In this document: positions 34,961 through 44,574 of the stretch, piece by piece
How positions within the stretch are numbered: position 1 is the stretch's first letter
Layout of the letters: every line of letters begins with the position of its first letter
Origin: Achatina immaculata
Lineage: Eukaryota; Mollusca; Gastropoda; Stylommatophora; Achatinidae
Length of the DNA: 64,000 nucleotides
Reading direction: 5' to 3'
Assembly (NCBI GenBank): GCA_009760885.1
Contig: CM019716.1
Span: forward strand, 11,044,438-11,108,437
Position numbers and translations under genes: made by a program
The notes under the pieces: generated by a model
Databases searched by the model: none
What the model saw: the letters and a program-made list of their open reading frames with translations, nothing else
Told to the model about the DNA's origin: nothing

Positions 34961-35934
34961 TTGGTTGCCGTTTTAACACATTTTAGTAATGGTAGAATTA
35001 GTTATACACTATTCTAATTCTGTCATGCCTATTATGCCTGCTTATGTCATATGTCTGACTTCTCAGCCCTACATTTCATTAGTTTTATGCCTTACTTCCA
35101 CTGTAAATTGAATCCATATTAACCAGTGTATCAACTACAGACAGTCAAGATTTCTCTCTCTCAAACAGTCGAGGTCCATCTCTTTCGTCGTTACTTCCTT
35201 GTTGGCTTTAGTGCCTGCTTGGAGTCTGTCGGGTGTCTGTTTGTGTCTACTTGGTGTCTGCTTACTAAACGCTTACAGCCCAACTCTCCCAGGTAAACAC
35301 TCAATAGCAACGCAAGTAGCTGTTGTGTAGATTATGATGGTTTTATTTGGTGCAAGTGGTTGGTGACACAATGGCGATGACTGGAAAACAGTGGCAGTAA
35401 CAATTCTAAATAACACGACATAACGTTACTCTAGCAAGACAACATATATGATTCCAGGCGTCTACTAACGCCAAGAAGACTTCGACGCCAACAGAATCCT
35501 ACCACATATTAGATTCACTATTCTGTACTACAAAAAAAAAACCACTGCCGACAGCTAAGACACAGACTAAGTTCCTACACTACAAACTACGTCCTACTCT
35601 AACAAAACTAAGACTCAGACTCTAACGAACGCAAAACTAAGGCGGACCCTCAAAGCCTAACTTTCTGCTCTTAAATCAGCTGATCAATATCTACTTCCAC
35701 GAGCTCCACGGCCACGCCTGTGATGTGCAAACACAAGGTTAAAAGTGACTTACCGATTAGTTAAGAAATCTACGGGACCTAATCTCGTTTATACTCAACT
35801 TTTAGATTCCAAAATGACTTATCTAACTTTCTACGTTCAAAAATCCCATTATTATTTATTTTTAAAAAACTGAATTAAAATGTAAAAAAAAACTTTTACA
35901 GCAGTAATTGTCTTGTCCTGTCTTGTCTCTTTCC
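34961..35934. other. Intergenic sequence, nothing recognised
   Basis: Stops in all frames at short intervals. Contains GTGTCTG-type short repeats (35220-35270) and A-runs. No TE motif found. Confidence 0.5.
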
Positions 35935-35943
35935 TCATATGTA

Positions 35944-36218
35944 GTAAAAAAAAAGTAAAGATAGTCCCATAGCAAATGCCGTAGGGGGTGAAGCGTTAGA
36001 GACCTCATTATGCTGGGTCATCAGCGTATGAGGTAGGGTGACCAGTTCCTTTCCTCGCTGCCTTTACTTCCCAGATTTTCTCTGGTACCCATTTTACGAG
36101 GCTGGGTCGACCTCAGGGCCGTATTGGTCGGAAAAAAAATCCCGCTCAGCTAGGGATTCGAACCCTCGACCATTTGGTTGCTAGACGAGTGCTCTAACCA
36201 CTACGCTAGCCGGCCCCT
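35944..36218 (-). mobile_element. tRNA-derived SINE, full length
   Basis: Target-site duplication TCATATGTA (35935-35943, 36219-36227). Read on the minus strand: GGGGCCGGCTAGCGTAGTGG with A-box-like TAGCGTAGTGGTTAGAGC, then B-box GGTTCGAATCCC, body, and the 3' end GACTATCTTTACTTTTTTTT. Pol III promoter layout of a tRNA-derived SINE. Confidence 0.85.
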
Positions 36219-36499
36219 TCATATGTAATCACTACTTCATCAAACACTTGATCCATGTTTGTTGTATTATTTGCAACAGTTTCATTAATTTCTTTCACCC
36301 GAAGCTTCAGTGTCAGACCATGTTAACTCATTGTTGTTTATCAAAGTCAAAGATTCTGCTCCACCAAAACTGTTCTCCCACAGCTCAGTGTAAGAAAGAC
36401 ATCTGTCACAAAATGCTGTCAACTCTTGTAGGATCGTTTTTCTCAGCAGCTGTTTATTCAAAAAGCATGACATTTATATACAATATACATGGATTTGCC

Positions 36500-37735
36500 A
36501 TGTAAACATCGATATTATTCAATACAGTCTCCATCAACTTGTACGGCTTTATGCCAGCGCGAAACAAGTGCATGTATTCCTAGTCCGTACTAGATTTTCT
36601 CTTGATTATGTAGCAATTTCTTCGCTGCATGAATCACTCCTTCCTCATATTCAAATCTTATGCCTCGGAGTGCATCTTTAAGTGGACCAAACAGATGGAA
36701 ATCAGAGGGTGCCAAATCGGGACTATAGGGTGGATGGGATAGTACAGTCCAACCTAATCTGGTGATTGCTTTCCGTGTTGCCAGATTTGTGTGAGGGCGG
36801 GCACTGTCGTGAAGGAGAAGCAGGTCTGCTGGATTCTTGTGTGGCCGAACTCTGCGAAAACGTTGACTGAGGTTTTTCAGTGTCTTAACATAAGCTTACG
36901 AATTGATTGTCTCTCCTCTTGGCATAACATCCACAGGAATCACACTTCCAATCTCCCAAAAGATAGTGATCATGACCTTTCCAGCTGAAGGAGTTGTCTT
37001 GAATTTCTTTCTTCGTGGTGATTGTGGATGATGCCATTCTATTGAGTGTTTTTTTTGTCTCAGGTTCAAAATGATGTGCCCAGGTTTCGTCACCTGTTAC
37101 GATCTTAGCCAAAAAGTTCTCTTCCTCAGCATTGAAACGCTCCAATAATTCAGAAGAAATTGCTTTCCTTTGTAATCGATGTTCATTTGTGAGACTTCGA
37201 GGAACCCATCTTGCGCAAACCGTATAAAATCCGAGAGCTTTTATAACTGCATTTGCACTACTATTGCTGACTGACAGCTTTAGGGCCAATTGTTGAGTAC
37301 TGATACGCCTATCAGTAAGAATAATTCCCTCAGCGCATTTCAACATTTCTGACTTGGTGGCTGTGGCAGGACGTCCACAGCGCGGGCGATCATGCAACTC
37401 CTCATCTCCACTTATTGATTCTTTGATTCCCAGGGACTGACTGTACTCCTGTCGACTGCAAAACTTCCATACACATCACATAGACGCTTGAGAATGCTCA
37501 GTTTTCTTCTCTGCAACTAGAAATTCTATCACACTTCGTTGCTTATACCGCAAGTTGCTAACACGCTCCATTTCAACTGTTAAGGCAGCCATATTATTTG
37601 GCCGGTTACGGTGAAATTTGGGTCACACAATCGGCAGATGCCATATTTAAAGTGTGAAAATTGTCATGCTTCTATCTTAATTATTAGCTGAAAAAGACGA
37701 TGTAGTGCATTACTTTCTGAACACCACTGGTACTT
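36500..37735 (-). mobile_element. Mariner (DD34D) transposon remnant
   Basis: Minus-strand transposase from ATG at 37592 to about 36540: N-terminal HTH (VSNLRYKQRSVIEFLVAE), WVPRSLTNEHRLQRKAIS, VTGDETWAHHFEPETK (first Asp), LLLLHDSARPHTNLATRKAI (second Asp), PPYSPDLAPSDFHLFGPL (third Asp, 34 residues on). All three catalytic Asp are readable, but frameshifts at about 37460 and 37010 and a stop near 36898 inactivate it. One end may be GGTGTTCAGAAAGTAATGCA read inward from about 37725. No matching inverted repeat was seen at the other side. Confidence 0.85.
36885..37397 (-). pseudogene. Mariner transposase central fragment
   Basis: 170-codon frame containing RPRCGRPATATKSEML (linker between HTH motifs), STQQLALKLSVSNSSANAVI (second HTH), ARWVPRSLTNEHR (the WVPHxL-type motif) and VTGDETWAHHFEPETKKTL. 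Downstream of it the true protein moves to another frame. Confidence 0.85.
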
Positions 37736-38284
37736 CCATTATTTTCTAATATTATAAAGTTTTTTTTTTGCTTCTTGAGGCATAAATTTATTACCCCCTC
37801 CCCCCCCCCCTTTTTTTTCCTCAAAGTTTGTTTTTAATTTTTCAAGTTCACTGACAATATCAGTTGCATTCGCTTTTGTACTTTCCATAATCAAGACAGC
37901 TTTGCTAAACAATTTGAGTTGCCCTTGCACAAACCACAAAATACATTTCATCACAATCATAAAAAAAACTGTTGTATTATCACTAGACAGTGTTCTTGTG
38001 AAATAAAATAAGATTTCAGCCCTTCATAGATTTCAAGTATTCTGTCAGTAGCCGGAAGTAGCGAAAGAACACGGCTGTTGCCATGCTGAAGAGCATTTTT
38101 ATACTCTACATCTACAAATTCACAGAACTCTTGAGTGACTCGAACCTATACATGTGGAAATATTTATAACTTTTTGACCAGTAAAGCTTCTGTTTCAATA
38201 GGCAGAACATCAACTGCAATTTGAAGGCAGTTGTGTACGGCGTGAGCACTGCAACCAATGCCAACAATATTTCTTCCTAGTTCC

Positions 38285-39110
38285 TTCAACCCGCTGTAAA
38301 TATTGTTTTCTCCTCTACGTTTCCTTCTTCAATCTGCTGTAAATATTGTTTTCTCCTCTAAGTTTCCTTCCTCAGTATGCTGTAAATATTGTTTTCTCCT
38401 CGACGTTTCCTTCCTCAATCTGCTGTAAATATTGTTTTCTCCTCTAAGTTTCCTTCTTCAATCTGCTGTAAATATTGTTTTCTCCTCTAAGTTTCCTTCC
38501 TCAACCTGCTGTAAATATTATTTTCTCCTCTAAGTTTCCTTCTTCATTTATTCATTCATTTGCATGTCCCTTGCGGAACTTTGCCTCCCAAACAGCACTC
38601 CTGTAGACCTCTCGGTTGTGAGCAAGATGGCCTGCTGCTGCTGCATCCATTTGCAGATCGTCAACGATGTCTTGCAGCCATCTTCGCTTTGGTCTTCCTC
38701 TTTTTCTTTTTCCCATTATGTATCCTTCCAATACGGTCTTCTCTAAATTATCATGACGTTTAATGTGTCCAAAATATTTAAGTTTTCTCTCTTTAATCCT
38801 CTTTACTAGCCAGCCTTCTTCAATATTAAGCTTTTGTAGTATAGATATATTTGTTCTTTTTTGTGTCCACGATATTTGGAGAACTCTTCTGAAGCATTTG
38901 CATTCAAAGGCATTTATGTGTTTCTCAGCTGTTTTGTTAAGTGTCCAGGTCTCACAGCCATATGTTGCGATGGGAAAGATTCCTTCTTCAATCTGCTGTA
39001 CATATTGTTTTCTCCTCTAAGTTTCCTTTTTAAATCTGCTGTAAATATTGCTTTCTCCTCTAATTTTCCTTCCTCAGTCTACTGTAAATATTGTTTTCTC
39101 CTCGACGTTT
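38285..39110. repeat. Minisatellite, about 43 bp unit, split by a LINE
   Basis: Core CTGCTGTAAATATTGTTTTC with TCCTCTAAGTTTCCTTCTTC at 38285-38546 and 38980-39110. It lies inside the hAT transposase region. Confidence 0.88.
38547..38979 (-). mobile_element. LINE ORF2 3' fragment inside the hAT remnant
   Basis: Flanked by TTCCTTCTTCA (38536-38546, 38980-38990) inside a minisatellite unit. Minus-strand reading: YGCETWTLNKTAEKHINAFE, CKCFRRVLQISWTQKRTN, KERKLKYFGHIKRHD, GKRKRGRPKRRWLQDIVDDL, a retrotransposon ORF2 C-terminus. Ends in a CATTCATTCAT-type 3' tail (as AATGAATGAAT). Confidence 0.83.
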
Positions 39111-39704
39111 AACATTCCCAAAATTAGTATTGCAATTATCTCCACAAAATCCAATAATTCTTTTGCTATATTATGAGTTGTTATAACTGACATTAAATAG
39201 TTTGTCAGTATTTCTGCAGTTTCACTGAATGAAATTTTATGCCACAGTCTGGTACAAAATACCGCACAACAGTTGGCAGTTTTCACTTCGTTCCTGTTGG
39301 GAGAATCTACTGACACCGTCACAAAATCTGTTTTATTTAAATCATATCAAAGCTGCTGAAACAACAGTGGCTCTATCACATTAAGAATGACAGCTTCACA
39401 TGTTGATCTGGCTAGTCGAAACTTTGTCTCAAAGAGCTTCGAAATCGATTTATATGAGCAATCGGCTGACTTAAAGCTGAGATTGTGAATAGCAACACGA
39501 AATGCTAAAGTTGCTTCTTTAACTGCTAGTAAAGATTCTTTGTCACTTAAATCGTTTTTTTTTTTAAATATGAGAATATACTTGAGGAAGTTGCTGCCGC
39601 TGCTACTAGGCGTGCCTTATGTTTCCCACGTCTCAAGTAATTTTTCATGTCCGAACGCTCACCATGAGCTACTGAAAGTTCTGAAAAGCACAGTTCACAT
39701 TTCA

Positions 39705-40632
39705 GTAACACACAATAATTAGTGTATACAACTATACACGAAGCACTGCAGTAAAGATGTGATACCAGAATGTATAAACTAGGAAAAATGTAGGAACAAC
39801 TTTATTACTTAACGACTACAAAGTTGTGACGTTTCACATGAATACTATTAAACAATTTTAAAAAAAAATTAAATACAGTACTTAGTTGTAAACTGTAAGA
39901 TGTGGCTTGTCCGGCGGTGTGTGTCAGGAATGGATTTAGTAGAACGTGGAGACTGTTTAAATAGAGACCTGTGACATGTGGTCGGTGGGGTGTAACTGGG
40001 GGTGGTGGATGGGGAACCGGGGAGGGGAGAGAGAATGATACAATGTTGACCTAGCCAGGAGAAGGTGAGACAGATGATTAAGGAAGAGGAGTTGCAAAGT
40101 GATGCTGTGAGGAGGTTTAGAACTATGTGTGACAAGAAGGGGGTGAAGCTTAGTGGAGAGGTACTATAATGATTGAAGAGAATGTTAAGTGTAGCTGAAC
40201 AGCGAGTTTAACCTATGTGGCTACAGCGTCCCATAATTTTGAAGCAGCGGTTCTCAAGCGCCAGGCAGCTTGTGTCATCTGTTTGACATTGTTTGATGGC
40301 TGTTACCAGAAAATCAAATTTGCCTCTGTGTTTGGTGCCATTGAAATGATTTGGGGCTGGTTTCGAAGCATGCTAGGCGATGTCGTACAGATGTCTTTGC
40401 ATGCGGTCCAGTCTGAGCCCAGTCTCACCAATATACGTTATCCTGCATCTTTTACAAACGATGACATATATATCACATTGCGGAACTCGCATGTGAATCT
40501 TTCATGAAGAGTGGGGATAGTTTTGGGAAAGGTGATCGTTTTCGTTTCCCAGACAACAGGGCAGGTAACGCAGAGGGGGCGGTTACATTTTCTGGTGCCA
40601 ACATATGTAAGGTTCTGCTTCAAGTGTTCGGC
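39705..40632 (-). mobile_element. Penelope-like (GIY-YIG) 3' fragment inserted in hAT zinc finger
   Basis: Target-site duplication TCACATTTCA at 39695-39704 and 40633-40642. Minus-strand frames: LTYVGTRKCNRPLCVTCPVV, then KRCRITYIGETGLR and HLYDIA...NHFNGTKHRGKFDFLV, i.e. a Cys-rich linker and GIY-YIG nuclease motifs as in the C-terminal half of Penelope-like elements; frameshifted. No reverse transcriptase, so 5'-truncated. It splits the hAT finger between KVKCE and LCFSEL. Confidence 0.75.
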
Positions 40633-41450
40633 TCACATTTCACTTTGTCAATACGATCACAAACTTTTTTTTTTCAAAAACGGATAATCCTTTTTTAATT
40701 CATCAGTAAACAGGCAGTTTCTTTTTGGCATTTTGGAGATTAAATTAATTTAATGCACAGTACAGAATGATGGCAAATGCCGACTCACAGTTTGAACTCA
40801 ACTAAGATGGACACGCGCAACAATGACTTGACCAGTTAAGTTCCAGTGTAGCCAACTCTAATTGAAACAAAATATCTAAAAAAAATATCTGCATCTCATA
40901 GGCTACATGCTATTATAAATTCTGTGAAAAAAAATATATGGATGAAAAAAATAAAACATCTAAATTCATTAGGCCACATGCTCTAAATTTTGAGGGGAAA
41001 ACATATAGAGGATTTTAAAAGTACTTAGATCTAAATACAAAATAGTTAGATTGGCAACAGTGACTTCAATAATGGGGATATTTTAGTTGCCAAATTGCAA
41101 TTTTACCAGAGGCTGCACTATTTTTTTTTTTACCTCTTGTATATTGGGCACTTTTAAAATTTTACCAAATAACCGGAACAAAGTGACAAACTGGACGGGA
41201 CGTAGGGACCACATCATCAAATCGGGACAGTCCCGGTCAAAGCGGGACGTCTGGTACGCCTACTTTAACTGCTAGTAAAGATTCTTTGTCACTTAAATCG
41301 TTTTTTTTTTTAAATATGAGAATATACTTGAGGAAGTTGCTGCCGCTGCTACTAGGCGTGCCTTATGTTTCCCACGTCTCAAGTAATTTTTCATGTCCGA
41401 ACGCTCACCATGAGCTACTGAAAGTTCTGAAAAGCACAGTTCACATTTCA

Positions 41451-42378
41451 GTAACACACAATAATTAGTGTATACAACTATACACGAAGCACTGCAGTAA
41501 AGATGTGATACCAGAATGTATAAACTAGGAAAAATGTAGGAACAACTTTATTACTTAACGACTACAAAGTTGTGACGTTTCACATGAATACTATTAAACA
41601 ATTTTAAAAAAAAATTAAATACAGTACTTAGTTGTAAACTGTAAGATGTGGCTTGTCCGGCGGTGTGTGTCAGGAATGGATTTAGTAGAACGTGGAGACT
41701 GTTTAAATAGAGACCTGTGACATGTGGTCGGTGGGGTGTAACTGGGGGTGGTGGATGGGGAACCGGGGAGGGGAGAGAGAATGATACAATGTTGACCTAG
41801 CCAGGAGAAGGTGAGACAGATGATTAAGGAAGAGGAGTTGCAAAGTGATGCTGTGAGGAGGTTTAGAACTATGTGTGACAAGAAGGGGGTGAAGCTTAGT
41901 GGAGAGGTACTATAATGATTGAAGAGAATGTTAAGTGTAGCTGAACAGCGAGTTTAACCTATGTGGCTACAGCGTCCCATAATTTTGAAGCAGCGGTTCT
42001 CAAGCGCCAGGCAGCTTGTGTCATCTGTTTGACATTGTTTGATGGCTGTTACCAGAAAATCAAATTTGCCTCTGTGTTTGGTGCCATTGAAATGATTTGG
42101 GGCTGGTTTCGAAGCATGCTAGGCGATGTCGTACAGATGTCTTTGCATGCGGTCCAGTCTGAGCCCAGTCTCACCAATATACGTTATCCTGCATCTTTTA
42201 CAAACGATGACATATATATCACATTGCGGAACTCGCATGTGAATCTTTCATGAAGAGTGGGGATAGTTTTGGGAAAGGTGATCGTTTTCGTTTCCCAGAC
42301 AACAGGGCAGGTAACGCAGAGGGGGCGGTTACATTTTCTGGTGCCAACATATGTAAGGTTCTGCTTCAAGTGTTCGGC
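41451..42378 (-). mobile_element. Second copy of the Penelope-like fragment (by tandem duplication)
   Basis: Same sequence as 39705-40632 shifted by 1,746 bp, with the same flanking TCACATTTCA. It arose with the surrounding duplication rather than by independent insertion. Confidence 0.8.
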
Positions 42379-43012
42379 TCACATTTCACTTTGTCAATAC
42401 GATCACAAACTTTTTTTTTTCAAAAACGGATAATCCTTTTTTAATTCATCAGTAAACAGGCAGTTTCTTTTTGGCATTTTGGAGATTAAATTAATTTAAT
42501 GCACAGTACAGAATGATGGCAAATGCCGACTCACAGTTTGAACTCAACTAAGATGGACACGCGCAACAATGACTTGACCAGTTAAGTTCCAGTGTAGCCA
42601 ACTCTAATTGAAACAAAATATCTAAAAAAAATATCTGCATCTCATAGGCTACATGCTATTATAAATTCTGTGAAAAAAAATATATGGATGAAAAAAATAA
42701 AACATCTAAATTCATTAGGCCACATGCTCTAAATTTTGAGGGGAAAACATATAGAGGATTTTAAAAGTACTTAGATCTAAATACAAAATAGTTAGATTGG
42801 CAACAGTGACTTCAATAATGGGGATATTTTAGTTGCCAAATTGCAATTTTACCAGAGGCTGCACTATTTTTTTTTTTACCTCTTGTATATTGGGCACTTT
42901 TAAAATTTTACCAAATAACCGGAACAAAGTGACAAACTGGACGGGACGTAGGGACCACATCATCAAATCGGGACAGTCCCGGTCAAAGCGGGACGTCTGG
43001 TACGCCTACTTA

Positions 43013-43580
43013 TATGCCTTTCAGTGTTGATGGGACAAATACACGTCTTGTTAGGTCTTGGCGACTTGCTTCATACATGTGTGATTTTTTTCCCCCCTCC
43101 ATCTCTTGCGTGGGTGGCCTCTCTCTCTCTGTGTGTGTGTGTGTGTGTGTGTTTTATTCGTTTCTTAACTTGAATGTTTTCTGCGGTATACTGTCTGATG
43201 ATAGTAATGTGGCGTGGCCGAACCCTTTGACCTGCTGTCTCTGGGTGTAGTGTAGTGATGCTACTACTCCAGTTCTTACCCTGATGATGTCGTGTTTTAT
43301 TTTGTCTCTTCTTTTTACATTTAGTATTCTCACTAACAACAAGTGATACATTTTCAATTACATTTGCTGATTAATGTTGTATCAAACCTATGCTTCCTTT
43401 CTAGAGTTGAACTAACAGTATTTGTTACTGTCTGGCTAGTCAATATTTTACAGTATTTTATAAACCTCTAGCGCCCCCCCCCCCCGCAGTAGTAAGAGAT
43501 AAGATTACCCACTGCTACGAAGTAAATAACCCCTAGTGCCGTGTGTAGGTTCGAAGTGGGAAAATATTGAAACAAGCATG
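43013..43580. other. Intergenic sequence with GT and poly-C runs
   Basis: (TG)n at about 43130-43151 and a C-run at 43473-43486; otherwise nothing recognised. Confidence 0.5.
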
Positions 43581-43890
43581 GCTTGACTTGACGGACTGAT
43601 AAACTACTGTGAGACTTGACTTGATAAATGAATGATAAACTGCTGTGAGACTTGACTTGATAGATGAATGATAAACTGCGGTGAGACTTTATACATGAAT
43701 GATAAACTACTGTGAGACTTTATACATGAATGATAAACTACTGTGAGACTTGACTTGATAGATGAATGATAAACTACTGTGAGACTTGACTTGATAGATG
43801 AATGATAAACTACTGTGAGACTTGACTTGATAGATGAATGATAAACTACTGTGAGACTTGACTTGATAGATGAATGATAAACTGCTGTGA
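43580..43890. repeat. Minisatellite, about 36 bp unit, about 8 copies
   Basis: Core GATAAACTACTGTGAGACTT. Between the TE nest and URI1. Confidence 0.9.
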
Positions 43891-43955
43891 TGATCTGAAA
43901 GAGTGCTGTTATTTCTCTTCCTACAGTAGAGTTTAATATATACCATGGCTACCTA

Positions 43956-44213
43956 AAAAAAGTAAAGATAGTCCCATAGCATTTCAAATGCCGTAGGGGG
44001 TGAAGCGTTAGATACCTCATTATGCTGGGTCATCAGCGTATGAGGTAGGGTGACCAGTTCCTTTCCTCGCTGCCTTTACTTCCCAGATTTTCTCTGGTAC
44101 CCATTTTACGAGGCTGGGTCGACCTCAGGGCCGTATTGGTAGGAAAAAAAATCCCGCTCAGCTGGGGATTCGAACCCTCGACCATTTGGTTGCTAGACGA
44201 GTGCATGGCTACC
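43956..44213 (-). mobile_element. tRNA-derived SINE, 5'-truncated copy
   Basis: Same family as 35944-36218 (about 95% alike by eye), flanked by CATGGCTACCTA (43944-43955, 44214-44225). It keeps the B-box (minus-strand GGTTCGAATCCC) but stops before the A-box. Located about 280 bp upstream of the URI1 start codon. Confidence 0.85.
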
Positions 44214-44225
44214 TATTATTGCTAA

Positions 44226-44494
44226 AAAAAAAAAAAAGACTGGTAAGCTCTGCTCTACATTTTATCAGTGTCTCCACATATCTCCAGGATTTTTCCCGCG
44301 CCGGGTTAATTTCTTTCGGGACTTTTCTATAGCTGTTCTCATGTGTGCGGTAATATGTGTACAGGGACGATAATGCTGTTCTGGTTTATAAAAAATCTTA
44401 ACAGGAAATTTTCATGTTTTCTCACTTTCATTTCTGCAGACAGATCTGTGGAGTTTGAGCTTATGTTGAACTATTTGTTCTAAACTTGTGTAAA
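44226..44494 (+). promoter_or_regulatory. Putative URI1 promoter / 5' UTR region
   Basis: The interval between the truncated SINE and the URI1 ATG. Contains a GC-rich stretch TTTCCCGCGCCGGG (about 44287-44304) unlike the AT-rich surroundings. No TATA box in a convincing place. An inference from position only. Confidence 0.4.
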
Positions 44495-44574
44495 ATGGAT
44501 CCTCGTCATTTAGAGCGTCTCCAAGAACAACAGAGAAAGGCAATAAGTGATACAGATTCGAAGATTGAGCAAAT
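44495..44574 (+). CDS. URI1: URI1 exon 1
   Basis: ATG in AAAATGGAT context, then MDPRHLERLQEQQRKAISDT and DSKIEQ, ending AT before a GTAAGT donor. It forms the start of the N-terminal prefoldin helix. Upstream TAA/TGA stops close to the ATG in this frame support this start. Confidence 0.88.

Larger units (their letters stand above)
37740..43002 (-). mobile_element. hAT-family transposon remnant with nested insertions
   Basis: Minus-strand order: terminal sequence GGCGTACCAGACGTCCCG (about 43002; also 41256), start MPKRNCLFTDELKKDYPFLK (near 42470 and 40725), zinc finger CELCFSELSVAHGERSDMKN (39720-39600), VTVSVDSPNRNEVKTANCCA (39315), GIGCSAHAVHNCLQIAVDVL (38270), LLPATDRILEIYEGLKSYF (38060), MPQEAKKKL (37770). 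This is the order of a BED-type-finger, DUF4371-like hAT transposase. It is interrupted by a Penelope-like piece, a minisatellite with a LINE, and a 1,746 bp duplication. No matching terminal inverted repeat was seen at the left. Confidence 0.75.
39521..43012. repeat. 1,746 bp tandem duplication, apparently perfect
   Basis: About 39521-41266 is repeated at 41267-43012. All open frames recur at exactly +1746 with identical translations. The join reads CGCCTACTTTAACTGC, with a short CTT match at both edges (CTTCTTTAACTGC at the left, CGCCTACTTATATG at the right). Confidence 0.93.

Noticed and set aside
36150..36217. A tRNA gene
   Set aside because: The A- and B-box words fit, but they sit at the head of a dispersed repeat with target-site duplications, so it is a SINE and not a functional tRNA gene.
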